64,000 nt of DNA from Rothia nasimurium. GTDB taxonomy: Bacteria > Actinomycetota > Actinomycetes > Actinomycetales > Micrococcaceae. The number at the start of each line of letters is the position of its first letter. Position 1 is the stretch's first letter. The stretch is taken from positions 16,346-80,345 of the forward strand of contig NZ_SPQC01000008.1 of NCBI RefSeq assembly GCF_004569295.1, read 5' to 3'. The notes beneath the pieces are model-generated. The model saw only the letters and a list, made by a program, of their open reading frames with translations. It was not told the origin of the DNA and made no database searches. A program made the position numbers and the translations under genes. This document shows positions 7,249-15,216 of this stretch, piece by piece.

Positions 7249-8430
7249 TTAGCTAGCTGCAAGGGTGTTTTGTTTTGCTTGGCGACGGGCACGAATTTGG
7301 TCGCGAAAAGCTGCCCCAGCTTGCCCATCAACAGCAGATTCTGATTCCTGAATTTTCAGTTGGCCTGAGGCTTCCTTAGCGCACAGTGGACAAGTACCTG
7401 TGAACTCGCGGGTATGTGTGTAGCAAAAGCCCTTGGGCTTACTCTGGGCTGTTTCAGCCTCTAGCAGAGAGATAGCCAGCGAGTGAAGCTCCTGGATTTC
7501 TGTGCTGATGGCTGTGATAGCAAAAGCTAGTGGGGAACGAACTGGGGCCGTAGCACGAGAGAAGACAACGATTACCATTCGCCCTAGCTCAGCATCGCTA
7601 ATGTGTGTCAAGGAGATATTGAGCTTGGCTTCAAGCATGGACCGCAGAGCCGAGAGTTTTACTCCGCGGACGATAGAAGAATTTTCTTCTGCGTAGGTGG
7701 TTGGTCGGTCAGTCGAAAAGTTATCCACAGGCCTACTGGCGTTAAGAGATTGACTGACTGATAGAGAGTCTATTAAGGATGTCCGTACGCGCGTTCCTTT
7801 AAAGGCACTTTTTGGCTTTTGGACATCATGTCCGTTTTTGGAGGGTTTCGGTGGACATGATGTCCGTTGCTGGACACCTTGTCCACCCTTATGTTGGACA
7901 CCATGTCCATTGAATCGGACATGGTGTCCTTTTTCTGGGGTGTTATCCACAGGAGCGGGGAACCTGGACATCATGTCCACCTGTGGATAACTCCCAGCAG
8001 GTGAGTTATCCACAGGGTTAGAAACTACATTTGAGGCATTCTCAGGAGCTTCATAAGGTGCTCCCCAACGGCTCCGAGAAAGCTGCTTTTCACGCTTCAG
8101 CTGCTTGACAGTCTTCCAGGGCAGTTTATTGCCTCGCTCCCACAGGTGAAGCACAATTACATCAACCATCTGCCCTTCAAAGGACGAATGGGGCTGACGC
8201 TCTCGGTGGATGAGGTCAAGCTGTTCAAACTCATGCAGGATGCGCTTGATGGTCTTGGTGCTAATCTCGGTTTCATGCTCAAGCCAATCAATGCCAGCAT
8301 CTACAACAATGCCTTGCCTATCAGCTTCTTCTGCGAGGAAGCGCAAAAGGTCTTTGCGGGATCCAGCACCTTTTTTGCTTGCTCCGCCAAAGCTGTGTGT
8401 TTTCGACCAATTTTTAGCTTCTGAGGACAT
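7249..8430 (-). CDS. plasmid-type replication initiator with embedded origin
   Basis: A 393-aa protein. Residues 24-80 form a winged helix-turn-helix (KDLLRFLAEEADRQG, STKTIKRILHEFEQLDLIHR) as in phage O-like and plasmid Rep proteins. A long, low-complexity centre (residues about 138-237) is encoded by repeats: PVDN occurs three times where the DNA carries TTATCCACAGG, and GHHV/GVQH/GVQQ/GHDV units occur where the DNA carries GGACA-x3-TGTCC palindromes. The C-terminus has a Cys/His cluster (CYTHTREFTGTCPLC) that may bind zinc. The protein would bind the iterons within its own gene and recruit host DnaA and helicase. Replication function is inferred from domain, iterons and the nearby ParA and SSB. 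Confidence 0.78.
   Translation of the reverse strand: MSSEAKNWSKTHSFGGASKKGAGSRKDLLRFLAEEADRQGIVVDAGIDWLEHETEISTKTIKRILHEFEQLDLIHRERQPHSSFEGQMVDVIVLHLWERGNKLPWKTVKQLKREKQLSRSRWGAPYEAPENASNVVSNPVDNSPAGSYPQVDMMSRFPAPVDNTPEKGHHVRFNGHGVQHKGGQGVQQRTSCPPKPSKNGHDVQKPKSAFKGTRVRTSLIDSLSVSQSLNASRPVDNFSTDRPTTYAEENSSIVRGVKLSALRSMLEAKLNISLTHISDAELGRMVIVVFSRATAPVRSPLAFAITAISTEIQELHSLAISLLEAETAQSKPKGFCYTHTREFTGTCPLCAKEASGQLKIQESESAVDGQAGAAFRDQIRARRQAKQNTLAAS
7721..8016. other. oriV: probable replication origin inside the rep gene
   Basis: Six 13-bp palindromes of the form GGACA-NNN-TGTCC start at 7821, 7853, 7872, 7896, 7917 and 7966. Four perfect TTATCCACA DnaA boxes lie at 7721, 7943, 8006 (forward) and 7982 (reverse). 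All sit in the low-complexity middle of the rep coding sequence. Iterons plus DnaA boxes are the classical make-up of a theta origin, and an origin within the initiator gene is known from lambdoid phage O genes. There is no dnaA or dnaN nearby, so this is not oriC. Confidence 0.75.
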
Positions 8431-8438
8431 AAGAGGGT

Positions 8439-8726
8439 TTACTCCTTGGGTACATAGGCCTCCTTCACCCCAACGATGTCATCGTGGACTTCCATGTAGT
8501 CCTTATGGATGGTGATAAGGCCCTTTTCTTCTAAACCGCTGAGGGCTACCGCTACCTGATCTTCTGAAAGACCCATGTTCCAGGCGATGTAACTCTTCTT
8601 AACTTTGCTAAAACTGCCATCGATGAGGATATGGGTGTTATCTGCGATGACCAGGAGAGATAAAGTCTCGTACGGGGTCAAAGAGTGGGTGTGGGTCATG
8701 GCCCAAAGTGTGGTTTCTGCGGGCAT
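8439..8726 (-). CDS. small winged-helix DNA-binding protein, 95 aa
   Basis: The sequence SLTPYETLSLLVIADNT, then WNMGLSEDQVAVALSGLEEKGLI, matches a winged helix-turn-helix with a helix-loop-helix at about residues 45-75 and a wing strand after it. The ATG at 8726 is preceded by AGAGG at 6 nt, which is better than the upstream ATG at 8753. It ends 8 nt before the rep start, so it is probably the first gene of the rep operon and may regulate copy number or transcription. No specific family could be assigned. Confidence 0.6.
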   Translation of the reverse strand: MPAETTLWAMTHTHSLTPYETLSLLVIADNTHILIDGSFSKVKKSYIAWNMGLSEDQVAVALSGLEEKGLITIHKDYMEVHDDIVGVKEAYVPKE

Positions 8727-8815
8727 AGTCGCCTCTTTCTCTAGATGTTGCAAAGAGACTGGATTGTCTCTATGCGCACATTCTAGATTCTGGAGTGACT
8801 GCTCTGGTACCTGGT

Positions 8816-9136
8816 TCAGGAATCAGGCCTGTCCAACCCCGCTAGGGCATACCAGAGGGGTGGGTAGGTGATTTTGCGGACGGCCTCAATAAGGATGGAG
8901 CCGCTCTCTGAGGTGAGTAGGTAGCGGATTTCTCGGGCATGTGGAGCCGTAGTTGAAGGCCTGAGAGCGGGGAGCCTATGGGTTTGCTCAAAGGTAGCTA
9001 TTTTCTGTTGCCGGTGAGTATCTTCTAGCAGGGCTTGCAACTCCTTGTGAAGCGGATGATTCTGTTTGCCATCCTGCTTGCCTGTGCTGAGTCTTGCTGG
9101 CTTGATGCCTAGGTCGCTGGCTGGTTGGTGGGTCAT
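8816..9136 (-). CDS. hypothetical element protein, 106 aa
   Basis: Not recognised. The protein is basic, with His/Gln/Lys-rich N-terminal two thirds and a more hydrophobic end (IRYLLTSESGSILIEAVRKITYPPLWYAL). Its start ATG overlaps the stop of the preceding helix-turn-helix gene by 4 nt (ATGA), so the two are translationally coupled. It may be an accessory regulator or replication protein of the element. Confidence 0.5.
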   Translation of the reverse strand: MTHQPASDLGIKPARLSTGKQDGKQNHPLHKELQALLEDTHRQQKIATFEQTHRLPALRPSTTAPHAREIRYLLTSESGSILIEAVRKITYPPLWYALAGLDRPDS

Positions 9137-9336
9137 ACTGCTATTGCCTTTTCAGTGACTTTGACAAGGTCAGAGAAAGGCGTTCCTGTGATTCGCTGAA
9201 TTTCTTTAAGCTCAGCCACGTTAAAAGGCACTTGTCCCTTCAAGCGGCGCCTAAAAGCAGGAGCGCTCATGTTAAGCGCCGTAGCCGCGGCAGCTATGGT
9301 TTGGCCAGAACGCGCAAGCTCTGCTCGCACATTCAT
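9133..9336 (-). CDS. Cro/XRE-like helix-turn-helix regulator, 67 aa
   Basis: Reading from the ATG at 9336, which has AGAGG 5 nt upstream, gives a compact regulator (MNVRAELARSGQTIAAAATA, then LNMSAPAFRRRLKGQ) typical of the helix-turn-helix in XRE/Cro repressors. A longer frame back to 9432 exists but has no ribosome binding site. It is divergent from the second regulator at 9501, with an inverted repeat in between. This arrangement resembles a phage- or ICE-type control switch that governs the - strand rep/par run. Confidence 0.7.
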   Translation of the reverse strand: MNVRAELARSGQTIAAAATALNMSAPAFRRRLKGQVPFNVAELKEIQRITGTPFSDLVKVTEKAIAV

Positions 9337-9372
9337 CCCAACCTCTACAGATATACTTCGTCCTGTATTCAT

Positions 9373-9424
9373 AAAGTACACACTAGAGCTCCAGGGGCTC
9401 CACTTCAAGTGTTTCGTGTACTTT
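9373..9424. promoter_or_regulatory. operator candidate between divergent regulators
   Basis: AAAGTACAC at 9373-9381 and its exact complement GTGTACTTT at 9416-9424 lie 34 nt apart in the 164-nt gap between the two divergent helix-turn-helix genes. Such paired sites are expected for a Cro/CI-like switch. Confidence 0.5.
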
Positions 9425-9500
9425 TTGAACACAAAAAGGTGCTTTTTGGCTTATATGTGCTATCTTAGTGAACATCAGCGTTCTACCTACAGGAGTTGCA

Positions 9501-9869
9501 ATGCCTAAAGCTTGGGCCAATGGCCCCGTCTCGGAGTTTGAGCTAGCCGTGGCTAGTGAAGTTAAATCTTGGATGGGAAGGCGCAACCTCAGTGCACGCC
9601 AGCTAGCAGATGAAATAGGAATGGCTCATTCTGCTCTATCGAAGAGGCTTCGAGGAGTTAGCGCGTTCACCATTAACGACCTAGGAGTGATTGCAATGTA
9701 TCTCGGCATCACGCTAGGTCAGTTGCTCGGCCCTGTTACAGACTCTCCTCTTACGAGTGGAGACGCAGAAAACCCCGCTCCGGCGTCGCCGGAACGGGGT
9801 GATGATGTGCGCCCTGTGGGGCTCGAACCCACGACCCACGGATTAAAAGTCCGATGCTCTACCAACTGA
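9501..9869 (+). CDS. XRE-family helix-turn-helix regulator reading into tRNA locus
   Basis: Start at ATG 9501 with AGGAG 5 nt upstream; a GTG at 9468 is in frame but unsupported. Residues about 20-75 are an XRE helix-turn-helix (LSARQLADEIGMAHSALSKR, then AFTINDLGVIAMYLGI). From about residue 90 on, the frame runs through the terminator of tRNA-Lys and antisense into the tRNA itself, so the last 30 or so residues (VRPVGLEPTTHGLKV) are not native protein sequence. The natural C-terminus was probably lost or replaced when the element joined the tRNA. The DNA-binding part is intact. It lies at the element boundary. Confidence 0.7.
   Translation: MPKAWANGPVSEFELAVASEVKSWMGRRNLSARQLADEIGMAHSALSKRLRGVSAFTINDLGVIAMYLGITLGQLLGPVTDSPLTSGDAENPAPASPERGDDVRPVGLEPTTHGLKVRCSTN
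9770..9799 (-). terminator. terminator of tRNA-Lys
   Basis: On the - strand, a CCCCG-TTCCGG / CCGGA-CGGGG type hairpin is followed by TTTTC, 9 nt after the tRNA 3' end. This is a standard factor-independent terminator. It also lies inside the C-terminal part of the + strand regulator frame. Confidence 0.75.
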
Positions 9870-9880
9870 GCTAAAGGCGC
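9808..9880 (-). tRNA. tRNA-Lys (anticodon TTT)
   Basis: On the - strand from 9880 to 9808, 73 nt fold as a cloverleaf: acceptor GCGCCTT with AGGGCGC and discriminator A, D-arm GCTC/GAGC, anticodon stem with loop CTTTTAA (anticodon TTT), variable loop and T-arm GTGGG-TTCGAGC-CCCAC. The genomic 3' end is followed by CA rather than CCA. The tRNA 3' end faces the plasmid-like element, the usual side for tyrosine-integrase att sites. No second copy of the 3' end and no integrase are visible in the window. Confidence 0.93.
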
Positions 9881-9986
9881 ATCCACTAAGTAAACTCAGC
9901 GTCTTCCACTATACACCCCGTGACGCAAAGCTCCAAAAACCCGGCCGCAACAGGCGTCCGCGCCGCTGCCGTGCTCTAATAGCTGT

Positions 9987-10739
9987 GTGACTGCCCTACT
10001 GAACAGCCCCCTTGCCCACTACGCCGCAGCCCTTCTGCTCGTCGTCGGCCTCACCACGGCCCTGCTCGCTGCCCAAAAGATTCAGCTCCGCTGGCAGCCC
10101 TATATCGCTATCTTGCGGGCCTGCCTGCAGCTCGCCATCATTGCCCTCCTGCTGCACGGTATTCTGGCAGCGCCCTGGGCCGTGGTGCTCTTCATCGCCC
10201 TGATGCTCACCACAGCAACCGTCACCTCGGGCAAACACAGCAGGCGCCTGCACCGGGGGCAGGTAGCCACCGCCTTAGCGATTGCAACCGGCTCCCTCAT
10301 CGCTGTTGCCCTCATCTTCGCCCTGGGCCTCGTCCCCTACTCCACTCAAAACCTGGTAGCCGTTGCGGGCATCATCATCGGTGGCACCATGACCATCACA
10401 ACCCTTACCGCGCGCAACTTCACAACCCTCGCCACCGCCCGACAAGGCGAAATAGAAAGCTGGCTAGCACTGGGAGCCACTGCCCCGGTCGCCTATCGTG
10501 ACATCACCAAAGCCGCCATCACCGAGGCCCTCACGCCCGGCCTTGACCAGACCCGCGCCACCGGCCTCGTCACCCTGCCCGGCACCTTCGTCGGCGCCCT
10601 CATGGGCGGGGCCTCACCCCTGCTCGCAGCCCAGCTACAGATTGCCGTCCTCGCAGGCCAAACCCTGGCCGGGACCATCGCAGCCCTCCTGCTCACCAGC
10701 GTCATCACGCGCACCCGAGTGTTACCTCTCAGCGCATAA
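9987..10739 (+). CDS. FetB-like (UPF0014) ABC transporter permease
   Basis: A 250-aa membrane protein with about seven hydrophobic segments. The family hallmark is in the C-terminal half: RATGLVTLPGTFVGALMGGASP, followed by AAQLQIAVLAG. FetB proteins pair with an ATPase (FetA) in a transporter linked to iron export and oxidative stress in E. coli. No ATPase gene lies next to it here, so either the partner is elsewhere or the protein works differently. GTG start at 9987 with no strong ribosome binding site. It is the first core gene right of tRNA-Lys. GC is high and codon use is core-like. Confidence 0.8.
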   Translation: MTALLNSPLAHYAAALLLVVGLTTALLAAQKIQLRWQPYIAILRACLQLAIIALLLHGILAAPWAVVLFIALMLTTATVTSGKHSRRLHRGQVATALAIATGSLIAVALIFALGLVPYSTQNLVAVAGIIIGGTMTITTLTARNFTTLATARQGEIESWLALGATAPVAYRDITKAAITEALTPGLDQTRATGLVTLPGTFVGALMGGASPLLAAQLQIAVLAGQTLAGTIAALLLTSVITRTRVLPLSA

Positions 10740-10777
10740 CCTTTCCCTCTTCCCGCAGCAGTTCTACACTGGTAGGC

Positions 10778-11488
10778 ATGCCTTCTGACGCCCGCTTTCA
10801 CCGCCCCGTCCGCCTCTCCACCGAAAAATTCGAACGCTACCAGGGTGCTGGCAGCCCAGAAGACCTAGCTGCTGCCGCCCAGGCGTCCGCCCGCGCCCTG
10901 CTAGCCCGCGGACGCGCCAACGAAGACCCCTCCGTCACCAAACGCCTGGTGCACTACACCGACGAGTTCGGTATCGAAGCCGTAGCTGAACTCTGGTCGT
11001 GGGCAGCTCCCGTGACCGTTGCCGGGGCCCTCTGGCGTATCTATGCCCTGCGCGGTGTCATTCGTGCTAATTCCCAGCTCATGAGCCACTACTACGAGCG
11101 CGGCATGCACTCCAGCTACCTAGCTCAGGCCCTAGCCGGGGTGCCCTCGCCACCTACCGCCGACGAAATCTGCACCACCGTCGACGCAATTCTGGCAGGC
11201 GCCTACACCGGCGACTTCGACGTCGCCCTCAACCGCTTTGCGGCTTTCTGCCGCGTGCTAGCTTTGGGGCAGGACGACGTCGCCCTCGAGCTAAGGCACG
11301 GCCAGCGGGTCTCGCCCAGGGGCGGGCACCCCGATGAGGTGACCGAGCTACACTCCCCCTCAGCCGAGGTGCGCGACGAGGCCGCTGCGCGAGCCGTCCG
11401 CCTGCGAACCGCAGCCCGCAAACTCACCGGAACCGCGCGCGAGCTCGAAGAAGCAGCCCTCAACTGGCGGGCTGGAACCCTCGACTAA
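10778..11488 (+). CDS. conserved actinobacterial hypothetical protein, 236 aa
   Basis: This resembles a conserved actinobacterial protein of unknown function that databases sometimes mislabel as an RNA polymerase beta subunit. Visible features are HRPVRLSTEKFERYQG near the N-terminus, an alpha-helical middle (LWSWAAPVTVAGALWRIYAL) and a helix around GDFDVALNRFAAFCRVLAL. It is soluble, with no signal peptide or membrane helix. ATG at 10778, 38 nt after the FetB-like gene and on the same strand. The role is unknown. Confidence 0.75.
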   Translation: MPSDARFHRPVRLSTEKFERYQGAGSPEDLAAAAQASARALLARGRANEDPSVTKRLVHYTDEFGIEAVAELWSWAAPVTVAGALWRIYALRGVIRANSQLMSHYYERGMHSSYLAQALAGVPSPPTADEICTTVDAILAGAYTGDFDVALNRFAAFCRVLALGQDDVALELRHGQRVSPRGGHPDEVTELHSPSAEVRDEAAARAVRLRTAARKLTGTARELEEAALNWRAGTLD

Positions 11489-11581
11489 AGGCCGCGACAA
11501 CACCTCCCCGACAGGCAAAATAGCCAGGAGCACCGCCAGGGGGTTGACACCGCTGGCAAACAGGAGAATGATGGATACCAA

Positions 11582-11671
11582 GATGTCAGGCTGCTAATAG
11601 GTAGCCCCGGGCTCCAAATCTTTAGCCGCTTCGAGCGGCCTTCCGCCGAGAGGCGCTCCCAGCCTGACATC
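11582..11671. repeat. inverted repeat structure upstream of the PiT operon
   Basis: GATGTCAGGCTG (11582-11593) and CAGCCTGACATC (11660-11671) are exact complements. Between them lies a second perfect hairpin, GCCGCT-TCG-AGCGGC (11625-11639). Together they can form a branched structure in the 349-nt gap 11489-11837. No T-run follows. It may be a terminator or a structured leader of the DUF47-PiT operon. I see no other feature in the gap. Confidence 0.45.
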
Positions 11672-11837
11672 GCTAAACTTCATACCGCACTTGCCGGGCT
11701 CCGCCTCCCTTTCCACGAGGCAGGTAGCCCGGCTTTTGCGTCCGCCCGCATTACAAGCGAGCGCCACCCCGTTAACCTTGGCGCGGTACCATGAGCTCAG
11801 CACCTGCCCACCCGCCCACACCCAGGAGAGCTGTCCC

Positions 11838-12455
11838 ATGTTCCAACGCATGTTCCCCCAAGAAAACACTTCGCTGACCGCCCTCGCCGCGCTCTCAGAA
11901 CAGGTCACCGGAGCAGCTGCCCTGCTCTCAGAAATGGTGGGCTCCCCCGAAGACCGCTACCCGGAACTTCTGGAACGCACCCTCACTCACGAAGCTGCGA
12001 CCCTCGACATACTGCACACCACCATGACCGCTGTGCGCAGCTCCTTCTCGACGCCTATCCCCCGCGAAGATATCTATACTCTGGCTGTTTCACTCAACAA
12101 CGTCGTTGAAAAGCTCACCTCAGCAGCCAACATTCTGCACCTCTACCACATCGTGCGTTTCTCACCCAAGGCAGCGACCCTGCTCGACCTCATCCAGCGC
12201 CAGGCAGTGCTCACCACCGAAATCATCCCCAAACTCAGCACCCTGCGCGACCTCGACGACTACTGGATCACCATGCTCCGCATCACCAAGCAGGCCGTGC
12301 GCATTGCCGAAGAATATGATGCAGATATCCAGGACCGCTACAAGCAGACCCGTTACCTGCAGACCACCCGCTTCGTGCATAAGCTCATTGAGGCGTCCGA
12401 AGCCATGCGCACCGTCGCCACCGAAATCGGCCGCATCATCGTGCAGGAATCCTAG
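11838..12455 (+). CDS. DUF47 (PhoU-like) partner of PiT transporter
   Basis: A 205-aa, almost fully alpha-helical protein: LTALAALSEQVTGAAALLSEM, then EAATLDILHTTMTAVRSSF, LVSLNN-type helices and a terminal helix EASEAMRTVATEIGRII. This matches DUF47/PhoU-like proteins that accompany PiT phosphate importers. They are cytosolic helical bundles thought to gate or regulate the transporter. ATG at 11838 with AGGAG upstream; the in-frame start at 11691 would add a non-family extension. The stop shares one base with the next gene's GTG (TAGTG), so translation is coupled. Confidence 0.85.
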   Translation: MFQRMFPQENTSLTALAALSEQVTGAAALLSEMVGSPEDRYPELLERTLTHEAATLDILHTTMTAVRSSFSTPIPREDIYTLAVSLNNVVEKLTSAANILHLYHIVRFSPKAATLLDLIQRQAVLTTEIIPKLSTLRDLDDYWITMLRITKQAVRIAEEYDADIQDRYKQTRYLQTTRFVHKLIEASEAMRTVATEIGRIIVQES

Positions 12456-13465
12456 TGACCCTCACCCTTTTTGCCCTCAGCTGCCTGGCCCTGATTGCCT
12501 TCACCTTCGTCACCGGCTTCAGGGATGCCCCCAACGCCACCGCTATACCCGTCAAGACCAGGGCCCTCACCCCTAAAATAGCCCTGCGCACCAGCGCCCT
12601 CTTTAACGCTATCGGCATGGCCATCACGGGTATCATGCTGGGCTCAGTCACCACCCACTGGCTGACCGTGCCCCACAACAACACCGGCCTGGGGCTCATT
12701 CTTACGGCCCTCATCTCAGCTATTATCTGGGGCATTATTACCTGGTGGTTCCGTATTCCTTCCTCCTCCACCCACTCCCTCATCGGGGGTTTTGCGGGCG
12801 CTACCTGGGCAGCCCGCGCCACCGACCTGGGCACCTCCACCCCCTTCTCTGAGCCCCTCGCCGCCTTCCTTTTTGTGCCCCTTATCCTGGCCCCCATCGT
12901 CCTCTTCATCCTCGCCTGGGCAGCGGTTTTCCCCTTCTACGGCCTGCTCCAACGCTCTTACCCCTCTACCGTCAACCGCTTCTCCCGCAGCGTCCTCTCC
13001 CTCGCCAACTCACTGATTTCCCTGATTCACGGAATCCAAACCGGCCAGCGGGCTGTCGTCATCTACGCTGTTCTACTACTCTCCGCCGGGCTCGAAGTAC
13101 ACCCCACCACCTACATCATCTCCGCCCTCTTCCTTGCCATGGTGCTGGGCTTCGGCACCGCCCGGGGCAGCTCCCGCATCGGTTACACCTTCGCGCACCA
13201 GATGGTCAAAGTTGACCCCTTCCGCGGGGCCGTTGCCCAAAGCTCAACCGCGCTAGCTATGGTGCTCCTGCAGTTCTTCCTCAACACCCCGGTCTCGTCC
13301 TCCCACCTAGCGGCATCCGCCGTCCTCGGTTCAGGGGTCAACCAGCGCTTTGCCGCTGTGCGCCACAAAATTGTGCTCCGCATAATCCTGGCCTGGTTTA
13401 TTACTATGCCGGTCTGCTTCGTCCTCTCGGCAATCCTCTTCCTGGCGCTCTCACCTCTGCTGTAG
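12455..13465 (+). CDS. pit: PiT-family inorganic phosphate transporter
   Basis: A 336-aa integral membrane protein, about ten helices. The two inverted PiT signatures are visible: GFRDAPNATAIPVKTRALTP near the N-terminus (residues about 24-43) with SSTHSLIGGFAGA near residue 105, and VSSSHLAASAVLGSGVNQ in the C-terminal half. PiT proteins carry metal-phosphate with protons at low affinity. GTG start overlaps the DUF47 stop by one base. With pstSCAB at 15.3-19.4 kb, the window encodes both low- and high-affinity phosphate uptake. Confidence 0.92.
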   Translation: MTLTLFALSCLALIAFTFVTGFRDAPNATAIPVKTRALTPKIALRTSALFNAIGMAITGIMLGSVTTHWLTVPHNNTGLGLILTALISAIIWGIITWWFRIPSSSTHSLIGGFAGATWAARATDLGTSTPFSEPLAAFLFVPLILAPIVLFILAWAAVFPFYGLLQRSYPSTVNRFSRSVLSLANSLISLIHGIQTGQRAVVIYAVLLLSAGLEVHPTTYIISALFLAMVLGFGTARGSSRIGYTFAHQMVKVDPFRGAVAQSSTALAMVLLQFFLNTPVSSSHLAASAVLGSGVNQRFAAVRHKIVLRIILAWFITMPVCFVLSAILFLALSPLL

Positions 13466-13603
13466 CGCTCCCACCGCAAACAATGCGAGACTAGACTGTA
13501 ACATAAGAAACCACTCGCACCACCTCTAAGCTGCCCACCAGGCATGGGCACTCAGGGCGCTCCCCCGTAGCGCACCTAGGCTTTGTGAAAGGAAACCGCT
13601 ACT

Positions 13604-15088
13604 ATGCCTCGCATCCTAGTGCTCGCAGACCTAGGGCAGTCTGTGTACCACGTTGGCGACGAAGCCATGGGCATCGCAACTGCCGCCGAGCTTACCCGCC
13701 GCGGCTACGAAGTCTTTATCGCAGCTCAAAACATCGACCGGTCCCAGGCCTACATCGGCTCTGCCACCGGCTATATCAAGACCCTTGACTTCCCGGCTCC
13801 CCCTGCCGAACGCGAGATTTTCTTGGGTCAGGTCAGACAGCACCTCGCAGGGCACCCTGCCAGCGAAGACATCACCACCTTCGTGCGTCAGGTAGCCGAT
13901 ATGGACGGCATTGTCATCGCCGGTGGCGGTAACATGAATTCAGCTACCGGGCACCTGCTCTACGAATGTGCCGCTTACGCCCTGGTAGCCCAAGCCCATG
14001 AGCTTCCCCTGGTTATCTCTGGCCAGTCGGTAGGCCCCGTGCTCACCGACGCGGACGCCGAGACCCTGCGCGATATGCTCTCTTCAGCCCAGCTTGTGGG
14101 TATGCGGGAGCGCTTCTCCCAGGCCTGGGCGCGTAACGCGGCTATCGATTCCCACCTGATTGTGGATGACGCTACCTTCTACCAGCATCAGAAGCGTTCC
14201 CTGCCTGGCCGCCCGGTCGTTGACCTGCCCGAGCACTACATTTGCGCCACTTTCTCGGGCCTTGCCCCGGGGCAGGCCCGGGTTATCGGGCAGCTGCTTG
14301 ATGATATACACCGGGAATACGGCCTGCGCACCGTCTTCCTGCCCCACATGGGCGAGCCCCTGACCGACCAGGGCGATGTGGCGGTGCATGCTGAGATTGC
14401 CTCGCACATGTTCTCCGACCCCGTGCAGCTACCCATGGTGCACGCGGACGACGCCGTGCAGGTTCATCGCGGCGCCTTCATCGCGGTCTCTACCCGCTAC
14501 CATCCCGGTGTCTTCTCCCTCTCAGCCGGCGTTCCCTTTGTGGCCCTGCTGCCCGATGCCTTCACCGACATGCGGGTGCGCGGCATGATGGAGCAGTACG
14601 GGGCTGAAAACTACGCTATTCCCCTGGCTCTGCTCAATTCTGATGCCCCGGCTGAAGCCCTGCACGAGGTCATTCAGCTCCGCAATGAGCTCTCTGAAAC
14701 CCTGCTGGCGCGAGCCGAGCAGCTACGCGGTTTCTCCGCCAGCTGGTGGGACGCCGCCTCCCACGTCCTCTTGCACGGGGCAGGGCAGGCTGCCCCGGCC
14801 GTCCGCGAGCTGGGCAACACCCCCACCATCTTTACCGGCGAGTGGAACATAACCAACTTGCTAGTACGCGACGATATTGCCGAGATTTCACTGGCTGCTG
14901 ACCGTGCGAGCGCAGAGACCGACCGGGCTCTCTCATGGGACTACCAGCGTCTACTCCAGCGCGACCGGGCCCAGGCTCGTGCCAACGAGCTAGAGCGTCG
15001 TAACGCCGAGCTGGCTGATTCTCTCATTGAGGCCGAAGAAAACGCCACCCTGCGCGGCTGGATGCGCCGCAAGATGCGCGGCGAATAG
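13604..15088 (+). CDS. polysaccharide pyruvyl transferase-like protein
   Basis: A 494-aa protein. The first 390 residues match the polysaccharide pyruvyl transferase fold: NADLGQSVYHVGDEAMG-like opening, IVIAGGGNMNSATGHLLYE, SGQSVGPVL, MRERFSQAWA and the late STRYHPGVFSLSAGVPFVAL. The last 80 residues are a charged coiled-coil tail (RASAETDRALSWDYQ, ELERRNAELADSLIEAEE) ending in a basic patch. The family transfers pyruvate to cell-wall or capsule sugars. Start ATG 13604 with AAAGGAAA upstream. The gene stands alone. The exact substrate cannot be told from sequence. Confidence 0.8.
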   Translation: MPRILVLADLGQSVYHVGDEAMGIATAAELTRRGYEVFIAAQNIDRSQAYIGSATGYIKTLDFPAPPAEREIFLGQVRQHLAGHPASEDITTFVRQVADMDGIVIAGGGNMNSATGHLLYECAAYALVAQAHELPLVISGQSVGPVLTDADAETLRDMLSSAQLVGMRERFSQAWARNAAIDSHLIVDDATFYQHQKRSLPGRPVVDLPEHYICATFSGLAPGQARVIGQLLDDIHREYGLRTVFLPHMGEPLTDQGDVAVHAEIASHMFSDPVQLPMVHADDAVQVHRGAFIAVSTRYHPGVFSLSAGVPFVALLPDAFTDMRVRGMMEQYGAENYAIPLALLNSDAPAEALHEVIQLRNELSETLLARAEQLRGFSASWWDAASHVLLHGAGQAAPAVRELGNTPTIFTGEWNITNLLVRDDIAEISLAADRASAETDRALSWDYQRLLQRDRAQARANELERRNAELADSLIEAEENATLRGWMRRKMRGE

Positions 15089-15144
15089 CCAGGCCCCGGC
15101 ACATAAGATACACCCCGGTGCAAGCCGGGGTGCCACATTAAAAA

Positions 15145-15197
15145 GCCGCCCGACCCCGTCCTTTCCAGCAGCGAAAGGAGTTACGGGGCCGGGCGGC
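15145..15197 (-). terminator. terminator of the pst operon
   Basis: GCCGCCCG-a-CCCCGT pairs with ACGGGG-c-CGGGCGGC, with an inner CCTTTC/GAAAGG hairpin. On the - strand it is followed by TTTTT. It lies 96 nt after pstB and is a clear factor-independent terminator. A smaller hairpin (CACCCCGG/CCGGGGTG) lies beside it at 15111-15132. Confidence 0.8.
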
Positions 15198-15216
15198 ACA
15201 CACATTCCCATGGTGT

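Noticed and set aside
7721..8016. DnaA boxes as the chromosomal origin
   Set aside because: No dnaA, dnaN, recF or gyrB nearby; boxes are mixed with iterons in a plasmid-type rep gene.
11594..11908. Open frame on - upstream of the PiT operon
   Set aside because: It overlaps the DUF47 gene start and the inverted repeats and has no ribosome binding site or family features.
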